Positions 12,901 through 23,054 of a stretch of DNA of 64,000 bases are shown in pieces (within the stretch, counting starts at the first letter, position 1; the number at the start of each line of letters is the position of its first letter). Under the pieces are notes generated by a model. The model was not told the DNA's origin and did no database searches. It saw only the letters and a program-made list of their open reading frames with translations. The stretch is taken from NCBI RefSeq assembly GCF_040958095.1, contig NC_091198.1, forward strand, positions 31,876,830 to 31,940,829, given 5' to 3'. The stretch is from Procambarus clarkii (lineage: Eukaryota; Arthropoda; Malacostraca; Decapoda; Cambaridae). Made by a program: the position numbers and the translations under genes.

Positions 12901-13470
12901 CGATTTCGCAACAGCAACAACCCCAGCCATAGATAGATGAACCCCATTCCGAGCATACATGTCATTTCTTCCATAGAAGTGTTCCCAGTTATCTACGAAG
13001 GATATTGCATTTGATTTGTAATATTTGTCCAGTCGGCAATTCACACCACGTGCCCTCGACTATCATTCATTTCCCACTTCCCTTTCTTGAAAGAATGCCA
13101 CATATGATCAGGATACCTCCCTTGCTCCTAACTAATTGTATGGCTGTCTTAAACCTCTGTATCAGTGCCTCACTCCTAACTCGTCCAACATCATTTCCAC
13201 CTGCAATGATACAAATAACGAATTGGTCCCAATTCCAGCCATAATACCATTCATGTTGTTAACAATGTCACCAATTCCAGCTCCAGGATAGCAAACCCTT
13301 AACTTGTTCCCCCTAACTTGGGCACAAAAAAGTTCTATCCAAATACCTCACCTGGGAATCTCCCACAACCAAAATTCGCTTAGGTACTTCTTTTAATTTC
13401 TGAGCATCTTGAGGGGCCTGCGCTCCCTTCGTTACCTTCCCTTTCAAGCGAACTGCAGGCTCTTTACAGC
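9940..13470 (-). mobile_element. CR1-like LINE, near full length but decayed
   Basis: Read on the minus strand from about 13,470 to 9,940. ORF1 at about 13,390-12,860 encodes an SGNH/GDSL-type hydrolase domain: block I as RILVVGDSQVRYLDRTF, a GGND-like block near 13,205, and block V in the 12856-13044 frame (RNDMYARNGVHLSMAG). ORF2 has degenerate endonuclease sequence at about 12.6-11.9 kb, a linker with NKSPGPDEVFARVLKE (11315-11617), the RSLVSNYWPISLT block (11221-11421), FSKAFDTVPHK, VPQGSVLGS and FADDTKIGR, then the C-terminal SYEARLTKL region to about 10,300. Stops and indels disrupt both ORFs. CR1 elements are known to carry an esterase-like ORF1 domain. Confidence 0.85.
12856..13400 (-). 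pseudogene. CR1 ORF1 remnant with SGNH hydrolase domain
   Basis: On the minus strand the nucleophile block reads GDSQVR at about 13,375-13,355. The oxyanion block GGND-V lies near 13,205, in another frame. The Asp-His block V is in the frame 12856-13044, where NGVHLSMAGVVAVAKSLE carries the catalytic-type GVHLS. At least two frame changes and an in-frame stop separate the blocks. The family function is an esterase-like RNA-chaperone-associated domain of CR1/L2 ORF1p; this copy cannot be translated intact. Confidence 0.7.
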
Positions 13471-13758
13471 ACTTGTCATCTAACACAGTGAATGAGTAAG
13501 AAGTACTTAGGACATCTGTAGGCTGCTTTGTGGAACGAGTAGTGGTTCGTTATATCGAGGTCAAAAGGAGGTGAGGAGGCATTCCTCACACAGGTGTGCA
13601 TGTGTACCTGCCTGCGTATACAGCCGCACAGGTGTGTATGTGAACGTGTGTGCGTGTACAACTGCACAGTACAAGTGGGGTGAAGAGTGGGGGGGTGTAC
13701 AACACCTCTCTCTCATGCTGAGGGTTTATTGTATCATCATTCTAAAAACTGTTGAGTG
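13471..13758. other. Unassigned sequence between CR1 and the 13.8-kb element
   Basis: This contains a TG/CA-rich patch near 13,590-13,660. I see no coding or RNA feature. It ends in the left copy of AGGGTG. Confidence 0.4.
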
Positions 13759-13764
13759 AGGGTG
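13759..13764. repeat. Left target-site duplication AGGGTG
   Basis: Six bases directly outside the left end of the inverted repeat. They are identical to 27565-27570 outside the right end. Confidence 0.8.
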
Positions 13765-15684
13765 AGTAGTGTAAAAGGAGACACATGGGGAATTGATTTT
13801 CAGAAACGGTTGGGCACATCCATGCCGACTCGACCCTGGCGGGCGGATTCGACCAAAAACTTATTTTAGGTGGTTAGGTTAGGGCACAGTCAGCGCGCAC
13901 CTGGCTGGCTGGCGGGGGGTGGGGTGGTCCATTTCCCCCAGGGGTACCCAGGGCCCACCACCCAGGGTGTACCTGAGGAACTGGTGCCCTATCCTAACCT
14001 GTTTTTTCACTTTTTGTCTCTTTGCTTTAAGATGAGTCTAGGGCCTCAAGAAGGGGGTCTCTACTTATGAGAGGTACCGAGGATGAATGTTCAATAGTTG
14101 GAAACCAAAAAATACACTGGTGAAAGGCATATAAACGTTTTTGGAGTATTTTAATGGCATGAACAAAATTCACGATTTGGCCCGGGGGTGTTACGAGAGT
14201 ACTACGGTCTCAATTTGGGGGCCCTTACTTTTGAATGGATCAGAGGGTGAATGTTCAATAGATTCAAACCAAGAAACACAGTTGAAAGCGAATATAGAAG
14301 TTTTTGGAGTACTTTAATGAGGCTATGACTGAATAGTATAGGGAGCCCTTGGGCACAGCTCCATTTTCTGTAATGGTCAGAGGTGAGCAGTGAGAACGGG
14401 GCGCGATTTTTTTGACCAATCAGGAGCCGAGTAGAAAAATTCTCTTTCTGTCTCGGGGTCATGGGCCAATCAGGTGAAATTTTCCTTATTTGTCGCGGTG
14501 GTGTCACGTGACATGACGTCGGCAATAGGGACCCTCTACCTATGATTACCCCAGTGGGGGTCAAGCATACAAGGGGGGGTCAAGATTCCTTACAAAGACC
14601 AAGTTGGATATATAGGTGTAGTAAGCCTTATCTTGAATTTGCATGATACTGTGGGGTACATTGACATGAAGGGCGAGTCATAGAACAGGATCTGCATGTG
14701 AGATGGGTCATATTAGGGTTTTAAAGAAGTTAAGATAGCTTTAAAGAGTCCTGTGTGCTTGATAGTGGGGAAATGTTCAGTCAATAATTCTCGTGTTTTG
14801 AATCTGAATGAGGGGTCCTAGTTTGCGTTCTAGTCATAAAATGAGTTCCTTAGTATATTTGCTATGGAAAATGAGCTTTCAGTACTCTATATAATTTGAA
14901 ATGAGGTCAAGAAAGACATGTTTAAGTGCGAGAAGAGTCAGGTTGGAAACTGTTTATTCCAGTCATCCCCCCTTGGCTTTGCTCTGTTTTCTGTAGCTAA
15001 AGTAAAGATTCCATTTTCTGTGGCATTCAGTTGATTACTGGTGAAAAAGGCATGCTTGCCTTTGTATGGTTCTAACCTGTTTATAGATTTTATAGATATA
15101 TTTTTCCTGCCTCAAATTAGATTTTAATATGAAAAATAGCATCAAATGTATGTCTATCTTTTGTAATAAACGTTACAAGCATTAACAATACCTGTGATAT
15201 TTCATAGAATACAAAAAGAAGTTTAAATAGTGGGGCCTCAGCCATATTGTGTTGGGTTTGACACTCCAAACATTAATTTGACTCATAAATATACTATAAA
15301 GAAAAATAGTTGAATGGTTTAAGCAATTTAATACGTACTGGGAATCTGTTCGTATTCTGTATTAAATTGCATTTTTTAACATAATAGTTTGCAGCTATTG
15401 TGGTGCGGGCCCAATAACTTCATATAACGCATCGACTGGCACTATATGTTGCTATGATATGCTTTTTGAAATCATGTGTTAAAATTTAAAAGTCGACTCC
15501 ATCAGTTGCCATTTATGTCAGTGCCGTGGTATATCAAGCGCAAAGGTTTTCAGAAAATGTTACACCTCCACCTTTCAAAAAGTGAAAAGATGAATTCATT
15601 TTGGCATTACTGTCATTACTTTGGAAGTTTTTTAATGATAGCACCTGCTTAAACAAACTCCCTCGCAAAACACAACTCATTTTT

Positions 15685-15895
15685 TTTTTGTTTAACTTAC
15701 ACAAATAAGCCCAGGGCTTTCACATTCGCACAAAATACTTAGTCCCCCCTAAACTTAAAACAGTTGCACAATCTTAAACACATTGCTAAACTCTTATACA
15801 CAAACAAAAACTCAATTTTCAACTTACACAAATAAACACGGGCTTTGCACATTCACACAAAAAAATGCTTAGTCCCCCCTAGACTTGAACACTCA
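15685..15895. repeat. Direct repeat pair inside the left TIR
   Basis: A segment of about 70 bp with ACTTACACAAATAA, GGGCTTT and TTAGTCCCCCCTA occurs at about 15,695-15,765 and again at about 15,823-15,893. The mirror-image pair is in the right TIR near 25,435-25,650. Confidence 0.7.
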
Positions 15896-16599
15896 CAATC
15901 TTACGGTGCTTTAATTGTCAAAGCCTTCCAAACCTGCACTGGGTCCTGCCCAGCAGACTGCGGCTGGATGGGTTACAATTGAGCCAAAAACAGTTGGTCA
16001 GGGCGAGATACGGCCTCATTTTTAGAGACATTTACTATAGCAAAAGCTTGAACGTCGGGAACTGAATGCGGGTCTGCACGAGAGTTGTTCTTGGCATTCA
16101 AATGTTTAGAGATTAAAATACATAGAATCAGCAAGAGCCCACCCTCAGTTGCTCACGCGGTCAATAGACATGTTTTTCGCCCAACTGTATTTATTTAAAA
16201 TAATACGTCAGATAGAAAGAGTTTCGCATTGCTATTATATTTACCTTATAAAGCCTCTTTAGAAAAATGATATGCCACTGCGTATTATGATTGTTTTATA
16301 ATAAATATTGCATAAATACTTACACGATTTCATAAACAAAAAAAAAATTTAATGAGCCATGGTTGGAAGGCTTCATCATTACGATAAATACAAACTTTTA
16401 AAACTAATTAAAAATATATATCTCCTAGAGGAAGATTTATTCTTCAGGATATATATTATTTATAAATAAAGAGTTTCATTCTGTATAAAAAAAGTTGCCA
16501 ATATTTTCAAAACTCTGGCCACAAATTTTTTATAAAGGTTTTCCAAGGGAGTAAATCTTGCTTCCTCTCTTTCTCCCAAATGTTTCCTCATTTGCACAG

Positions 16600-17165
16600 G
16601 AGCAGAGCAACCTTCGTGCGGGCCCTGGTTCAGTTCCCCAACGTCCGAGCTAATGGACATTACAAATTTTACTAAATGATGCAGTATCTTAGCTGTCTCT
16701 CTAATTATAAAGGTGTTAATCTTTTTTTTTTAACCTTTGAGTGCTAGGTCTCAAAAAGGTTCTTTACCTCAGAGAGAGAGAGAGAGAGATTCTATTTTTG
16801 TCCATATTCAAGCGGAATGTTGAACAACCTTCGTGAGGGTCCTGGTTCAGTTCCCCAATGTCCGAGATATTGGACATTACAAATTTCACTAAATGATTCA
16901 TTATCTTAGCAGCCCCTCTAATTATAAAGTTGTTAATCTTTTTTATAACCTTTGAGTGCTAGTTCTCAAAAGGTTCTTTACCTGAGAAAGAGAGAGAGAG
17001 ATTCTATTTTTGTCCATATTCGAGCGGAATGTTGAGCAACCTTCGTGCAGGACCCGGTTCAGTTCCCCAACGTCCGAGCTATTGCACATAGCAAATTTCT
17101 CTAAATGAGGCAGTATCTCGCCCCCACCCCCCGGACCAACGATTTTAGGGCAGTAAATAAGCAAT
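16600..17165. repeat. Three tandem units of about 210 bp at the inner end of the left TIR
   Basis: The block GAGCAACCTTCGTGCGG with GGTTCAGTTCCCCAACGTCC and a following GGACATTACAAAT recurs starting near 16,614, 16,824 and 17,034. The unit also holds TGAGTGCTAG, GTTCTTTACCT and a GAGAGA run. The same three units appear inverted at about 24,163-24,730 in the right TIR. Confidence 0.85.
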
Positions 17166-17390
17166 TGCAATCCATCCAGCCGGCGACTTATCAGTGACTG
17201 TGGAAAGAATGTGTGTTCTTAGGACCATTATGGCCTCTTCGCGCATTTTCATTCCCTCACACATTTGAGTATTTGTTTCCCACATCAAGAATTTTGTCAA
17301 AAAAACGTTCAAGGAAATACGAGCTTATTTATTCCAACTTATAGATAAAAAACAAAAAAATAAACTGGCGACCCCTGGCAGCAAGTTCAG

Positions 17391-18230
17391 GAGGTCTCGG
17401 CCAATATCTGGCTGGGGGGTGTGGGGTTCTTAGTGAGATCATACGACCAAGCTGTGATGGAGACCATAAATGGTATGCATAAACCCTAATACTTTACAGG
17501 ACTTGTCATGGTTTGTGCCTCATTGATAATTCGTTCCAAGTAGTTAAAAGTTAAATCTAAAGAAATCCAATAAAGTTCAACGATTTTTTTTCTCTCTCTC
17601 TCTATGGGTGTATGCAATTAATTTTTTCTGTTATATCTTTTATCAGAGCTCGGCCATCAGGCTGTAGATGTTGTGGAAAAGAGGAAGATGCAATGCAGGG
17701 AATCGCCCCTGGTATTTATTTTACGAGGTCATTGCGTCGTGGAGTATGAGGAATTGCCCAAGTTCATCGCACGCGTCAAGGCTTTGGCGGCAATTGAAAA
17801 GCAGTATGAAGGCGCGGATTTAGAAGACTCACATGTTCAAAGACAGAAAACAAAAAAAATTAACGCCGTTGAGACTGTATATGGCGGTTTTTGTGACAAA
17901 ACAGAAATAAGACTACTTGTCGAAATAGGAATAGGCTTGATTAAAGTGGCGTATAATGGAATACCCAACTTTATCGAGTGGGTGCAAGCCCAAGGTGAAA
18001 TAGAAAAACAGTTTGCGGGGATTGATTTTAAACAGCGTGAAAACTGGTTTATTTATCATGACAAAGTTCGAGCGCAGAATGCATTTAGAGAAATTTTCTT
18101 TGGGGATTATGGGGATTATTGTTCCACCTCCGAAGCTGAGGAAATTGCGCCAGAGGATGAGGTTTATTGGAGGGAAAATTTGCATCCAGTCATTAAGGCA
18201 GATCTAGATAGAGCTCCACCCACAAGATAA
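17391..18230 (+). CDS. Unknown two-exon protein with an internal duplicated module
   Basis: The main exon is 17647-18230, preceded by a T-rich tract and ATCTTTTATCAG. An upstream exon at 17391-17472 (or from 17382), ending AAATG before GTATGC, joins it in phase: 82 nt leave one base and the next exon supplies two. Upstream exons and the start codon are not visible. The protein contains two related blocks about 100 residues apart: LPKFIARVKALAAIEKQYEG and IPNFIEWVQAQGEIEKQFAG, each followed by an acidic or aromatic stretch. There is no signal peptide or membrane segment. It ends ...DRAPPTR with TAA at 18228-18230, and a polyadenylation signal follows at 18394. I recognise no family. It lies inside the 13.8-kb element, convergent with the next gene. 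The frame is open for 195 codons in AT-rich DNA, which supports coding. Confidence 0.6.
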
Positions 18231-18393
18231 CTCTTAGGAACTAATGATGCAAAGGGGACATACTACAGGAACAATGTGCGGGTGGCCTGATGGGGGGGGG
18301 GGGATATCCCCAAATCCCGAGACTTTGTCCCCCAACCCAGACTCTGTTCAACCAGAACATTATTTTGTTTGTATATATATGTGTTTTTACCTA

Positions 18394-18399
18394 AATAAA
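18394..18399 (+). promoter_or_regulatory. Polyadenylation signal AATAAA of the unknown gene
   Basis: AATAAA lies 164 bp after the stop codon at 18230 and precedes an A-rich stretch. Confidence 0.55.
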
Positions 18400-18634
18400 A
18401 AAATCATGTATCATTATTATTATTATTATTGCACACTCCCCTTGAAGATGAAATATGTTAAAAAAAAATGTCAGGTAGTATTTGCTAGAGTACTTGTCAT
18501 GGAGGTGAATAAGTGATGAGGTCTCTCTCTTATTTTTAAAAACTACTTTAACAGATAAAAAAAAAAACTTGACATTTATACAATTTTTTATTTTATTATG
18601 AGTACATATACAAAAAAAAACAAGCACTTTTTTA

Positions 18635-18999
18635 TTATTCGTCGTTAGTGTAATAAGATCTAAGGTTCCTCCTTTTACTCGATGGTCTTTTCAGTACTTG
18701 TGGCGGTACTTGACCTTTCCCTGCTCCATCTTGTTTAGGACGCACCAGCAAAAATTCTTTTTTGCATTTTTTCATTACATGGGCCAAATGAGCCAGTGTA
18801 GGGTAGTAAGATGCCAGCCATTCTTCTTCTTCACCTGCTCTAGACCAACCCACCCCAGAATTGCAGCCTATACCAAATGGCATAACTATCCGTTTGATAG
18901 AATTATTACTCTTGGCTTCGCTCATAATGCGACTCACGGCCTTTTTAAAACACCATCGTCTGTTGATAGTTGTATCTCTCCGCAATCCCGCTACTAAAT
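18635..18999 (-). CDS. Macrodomain-like C-terminal fragment (possible ADP-ribose hydrolase)
   Basis: A minus-strand frame is open from about 18,999 to the TAA at 18635. It reads LVAGLRRDT, then SIKRIVMPFGIGCNSGVGW, then an acidic patch, a helix-like ASYYPTLAHLAHVMKKCKKE, and a basic tail. The order resembles the C-terminal half of TARG1/Poa1-type macrodomains: a VAxLxRD strand, then hydrophobic-P-x-GIGC-x-x-G-x-W. The usual GCG has become GCN. The N-terminal half with the ADP-ribose-binding loop is absent, because upstream sequence runs straight into Penelope-like DNA at about 19,005. The stop codon overlaps the AATAAA (18636-18631), a compact ending. The fragment converges on the unknown gene. 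Other Rossmann-like folds remain possible. Confidence 0.4.
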
Positions 19000-19007
19000 C
19001 AATATCT

Positions 19008-19640
19008 TTACTTTACTTTATATGGTAAACATAACACATTCTTTGGGCGAGTCCTTTCACTGCATACATTATTATAATATGTACGACGAGCTTTGTTACG
19101 ACAAACTTCCAAAAAATTCAGTGGGTAACAAAGCTTAAGACCAATCGAATCAATATTCTTAAATTCTTCATCTAAGAATTCTGGACTCACAACTCGAAGA
19201 GCTCTTAAATACATTGAAGAAAAAATTGACTTTTTTACATTGTATTTATGCCCTGAAAAATAATGAACATAAGATAAATTGTTCGTAGGTTTTCTGTAAA
19301 CACTAAACTTTAATGAAGAGTTTTCCCTATGAATAAGCACATCTAAGAATGGCAAACATTTATCAATTTCAGTCTCCATAGTAAATTTTATGGAGGTGAC
19401 TTGGTCATTAAGTTTGGCTACAAATTCGTCTGTGTTTACATCTGAAGGCCAAATACACAAGATATCATCAACATATCTAAACCAAGGAATGATTCCAGGA
19501 GTTATTTTTGAAACAAATTTCTTTTCAAAGAATTCCATGTACAGGTTTGAGAGCAATGGCGATAGAGGATTCCCCATTGCCATTCCAAAAGTCTGTAAAT
19601 AATACTCATTACTCACCAAATCACCAATCAAGCTCACCAA
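19008..19640 (-). mobile_element. Penelope-like element RT fragment
   Basis: The minus-strand frame of 211 codons contains FGMAMGNPLSPLLSNLYMEF (RT motif B region of Penelope-like elements), WFRYVDDILCIW (motif C with the YVDD catalytic pair) and INKCLPFLDV-type, SVYRKPTN and YVHYFSGH blocks typical of Penelope RTs. It lacks motif A and everything upstream, and ends ...VLCLPYKVK before the GIY-YIG endonuclease. At its N-terminal side it abuts an oppositely oriented Penelope fragment at about 19,650. It sits inside the 13.8-kb element, where it separates the macrodomain-like fragment from the IAP gene. Confidence 0.88.
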
Positions 19641-19670
19641 ATTGATTGGGAGAGTGCGTCTTCAATAACA

Positions 19671-19838
19671 AATTGTAAAAGCACCTATAACAGAAACATA
19701 ATTGAATCCGCTTTGATACAGATCACCAAAGAAAGTAATTTGAATATTAGCAGTGGTCTATATAACTTAGATCCATTTCTAATAGATCAGCTAAAGGGCG
19801 ATTTAAGTAGAATCATTGAAAAACATTTGTCTCACTAA
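19671..19838 (+). mobile_element. C-terminus of a Penelope-like ORF (plus strand)
   Basis: A 55-codon plus-strand stretch, with stop TAA at 19836-19838, reads RNIIESALIQITKESNLNIS, SGLYNLDPFLIDQL and a final IIEKHLSH. This is the sequence seen after the GIY-YIG domain in Penelope-like elements (ESALI...N.S.GLY.LD...). It is head-to-head with the minus-strand RT fragment, so two different insertions or a rearrangement are present. Confidence 0.65.
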
Positions 19839-20052
19839 TTTATTGTATATATTTACCTCTTTATGTTATAATTACCTATGCATTATGCTTGTATGTCTGC
19901 TGTATCAGATGGGCCATTGGGCTACATCGGATGGGCCAATTGGGTGCATCTGATGGGCCAATGGGCCTTCTGCGTTGTCCAAGTATTGTACCTCACCTTA
20001 CTTCACCACTCTCTCCTGCCTATTTATACCCATCACTCGATTTGTAAAATGA

Positions 20053-20091
20053 CCTTCTGAAGATGTATTTAATATACGAAAGTACTTAAGG
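20053..20091 (+). ncRNA. Hammerhead-ribozyme-like motif in the Penelope 3' region
   Basis: Read 5' to 3': CCTT (20053-20056), core CTGAAGA (20057-20063), one extra T, stem II GTAT/ATAC (20065-20068 with 20074-20077), GAAA (20078-20081), a self-complementary GTAC (20082-20085), TT, then AAGG (20088-20091) pairing with CCTT. This order is that of a type I hammerhead. Stem III has no loop, so cleavage would need a dimer, as proposed for minimal Penelope hammerheads. The extra T before stem II is not canonical. It lies 215 bp after the Penelope stop codon. Confidence 0.5.
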
Positions 20092-20163
20092 AAATTTCCT
20101 GTTTCATTTTTCCTCCGTGGTCTGACATTGTCACATTCTTAATCACGTGTTTATTTTCGTGAT

Positions 20164-20308
<145 letters not shown>

Positions 20309-20469
20309 TATATTTTGGTAGCAGTCTTTCCTGTAGGCATATATTATTAAATATGACCGAAAAAGTAAGATTAATAATTCTAACACGAATTTTCTCAATC
20401 TTTCGTACATTACGCTTCACTGTTGGAGGTAAATCAAAAATCAATTCTCCAAAATTCATTTTTATTTCT

Positions 20470-20522
20470 AGTCTGACGCGACACGGGCGCGTTTCGTAAA
20501 ACTTATTACATTTTCAAAGACT
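20470..20522 (-). ncRNA. Hammerhead-like motif, left palindrome arm
   Basis: Exact inverted copy of 21211-21263: stem I, core TTGAAAA, stem II, GAAA, stem III CGCG/CGCG and TC are all retained. Confidence 0.5.
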
Positions 20523-21210
20523 TTAGTTCACAAATACACAACTGAATAGAACTTACGTATCTCCGATTTTATATCTACATTTGAGTGAGGTGGAAGGGGT
20601 GATGTGGCATTAACACAAGACAGAACAAAATGTGGTATTAATAGGGTATTAATTTCATCAACACAAGACAGAACAAGAGTATTAATAGGGTATTAATTTC
20701 ATCAACACAAGACAGAACACGAAGCAATGGATATTGAATAGAAGTGTTTGTAGAAAGCCTATTGGTCCATATTTCTTGATGCTTCTATATTGGAGCGGAG
20801 TCTTGAGGTGGGTAGAATATAGTTGTGATATAACTATATTCTGATATATATAAGTTGTGATATAACTATAGTTGTGATATAACTATATTATATGTGATAT
20901 AACTACACAACTATATTCTACCCACCTCAAGACTCCACTCCAATATAGAAGCATCAAGAAAAATGGACCAATAGGCTTTCTACAAACACTTCTATTCAAT
21001 ATCCATTGCTTCGTGTTCTGTCTTGTGTTGATGAAATTAATACCCTATTAATACTCTTGTTCTGTCTTGTGTTGATGAAATTAATACCCTATTAATACCA
21101 CATTTTGTTCTGTCTTGTGTTAATGCCACATCACCCCTTCCACCTCACTCAAATGTAGATATAAAATCGGAGATACGTAAGTTCTATTCAGTTGTGTATT
21201 TGTGAACTAA

Positions 21211-21263
21211 AGTCTTTGAAAATGTAATAAGTTTTACGAAACGCGCCCGTGTCGCGTCAGACT
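21211..21263 (+). ncRNA. Hammerhead-like motif, right palindrome arm
   Basis: In order: AGTCT (21211-21215), core TTGAAAA (21216-21222), an extra T, stem II GTAA/TTAC (21224-21227 with 21234-21237), GAAA (21238-21241), stem III CGCG/CGCG with a 7-base loop (21242-21256), TC (21257-21258), and AGACT (21259-21263) pairing perfectly with AGTCT. The layout is a type I hammerhead, but the canonical core CTGANGA is replaced at C3 (T) and G8 (A), two positions that pair with each other in the folded ribozyme. Activity is unknown. Confidence 0.5.
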
Positions 21264-21384
21264 AGAAATAAAAATGAATTTTGGAGAATTGATTTTTGAT
21301 TTACCTCCAACAGTGAAGCGTAATGTACGAAAGATTGAGAAAATTCGTGTTAGAATTATTAATCTTACTTTTTCGGTCATATTT

Positions 21385-21890
<506 letters not shown>

Positions 21891-21897
21891 ATATATA
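21891..21897 (+). promoter_or_regulatory. TATA box of the IAP gene
   Basis: ATATATA lies 51 bp before the ATG at 21942. A start of transcription about 30 bp downstream would fall near CCAGTG at 21921, leaving a short leader. Position and fit are good but the motif is short. Confidence 0.5.
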
Positions 21898-21941
21898 GCC
21901 TAGGATCTTGCCTCCATTCGCCAGTGTCGCACCAGTACACA

Positions 21942-22997
21942 ATGGAACCTTCCCGTACTAAAACGTTTTACTCCAGGGACAGTCTTAAATGTGCCCAAAT
22001 GCGTTTAGACACCTTTATAAATTGGCCTGTCGAGTGGCTAAACCCCCTAGACCTGGTGAATGAGGGATTTTATTATCTGAGAGTTGCGGATCATTGTTCC
22101 TGCGCCTTTTGTTGTAAAGTTGTGCATGCTTGGATTGAGGGCGATACGCCCCGTAGTAGGCATGCGTAAGTGTCGCCAAATTGTTCCTTCATAAGAGGCG
22201 AAAAGGACAATAACGTTCCTTTGGAAATCACCAAACTGGCATTCGAATATGGGCTGGATTTCTTTTCACCCCTATTCGAACCAAAGAATATAGCAACATC
22301 TGATCGTGAGTATATTGTATAAATATAATTTACTAGTTTATCTGTGAATAATTAGTATTGGCGATGTGGAGGGAGGACAAAAATAAGTATAAACGCAGGA
22401 AGTCTTTTCAAATAATTTTTCTTTATTTTTTGTTGCTTTTGAAAGAATTGACTTAGAACCTGTGTCTTATGCATATATGTGATGGAGCATCTTTGTTTTT
22501 TTAGAGACCCCACCCCGCGAGGAAGAAACTAAAATGACTGGAGATGATTTGCAGGTTCTGGGGGTAATTCCATACGCTAAACCTAGATATCCAGGCTTGG
22601 CAACATACAAACAGCGTTTGGAAACATTCGACCTCAGCTGGACTGGTTGTGTCAAGCAAACATCTCACGAATTGGCAGAATCAGGATTTTTCTTCTGTGG
22701 TAAACAAATATTGTTGGAGTTTTTGTTATTTTTAGTGTGTGTGTATCCTCCTGGCCGGGGAGGATTTACTGGGCGCAAATCCTTAACTGTAGCCTCTGAT
22801 TAACTCAACAGTAAAATGGGTACTTGGTTGTAAAAACGATTCTTCGAGGTGGGGATTGTATTCTAGGGACCTGCCCGAAATGCTAGGCCGTACAAGAATG
22901 TAACAACTCTTGTATATATCTAAAAAAAAAGTGTGTTTACTCCCCTAATTGTGCTTGCGGGGGGGGGGGGGTAGAGCTCTGGCTCTTTGGTCCCGGG

Positions 22998-23054
<57 letters not shown>

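Larger units (their letters stand above)
13765..17172. repeat. Left terminal inverted repeat (about 3,408 bp)
   Basis: Pairs with 24156-27564 in inverted orientation. Scattered single-base differences are visible, for example one base near 13,812 and one near 13,934, so identity is high but not perfect. The inner boundary is the palindromic GCAATTGC at 17161-17168. No convincing gene lies inside: the 60-120-codon frames occur in both copies but have no motif and start on weak codons. A GGTTAGGTTAGGG stretch sits about 105 bp from the outer end. Confidence 0.93.

Noticed and set aside
13870..14564. Genes inside the terminal inverted repeats (66- and 120-codon frames, mirrored at 26,765-27,459)
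   Set aside because: The frames recur because the DNA is duplicated, not because of selection. They have no motif, weak starts, and are not favoured over other phases.
16943..17170. 75-codon minus-strand frame MQLLIYCPKIVGPGGGG and its copy at 24,116-24,385
   Set aside because: It runs through the 210-bp tandem units of the inverted repeat and changes length between copies, so selection on protein is not evident.
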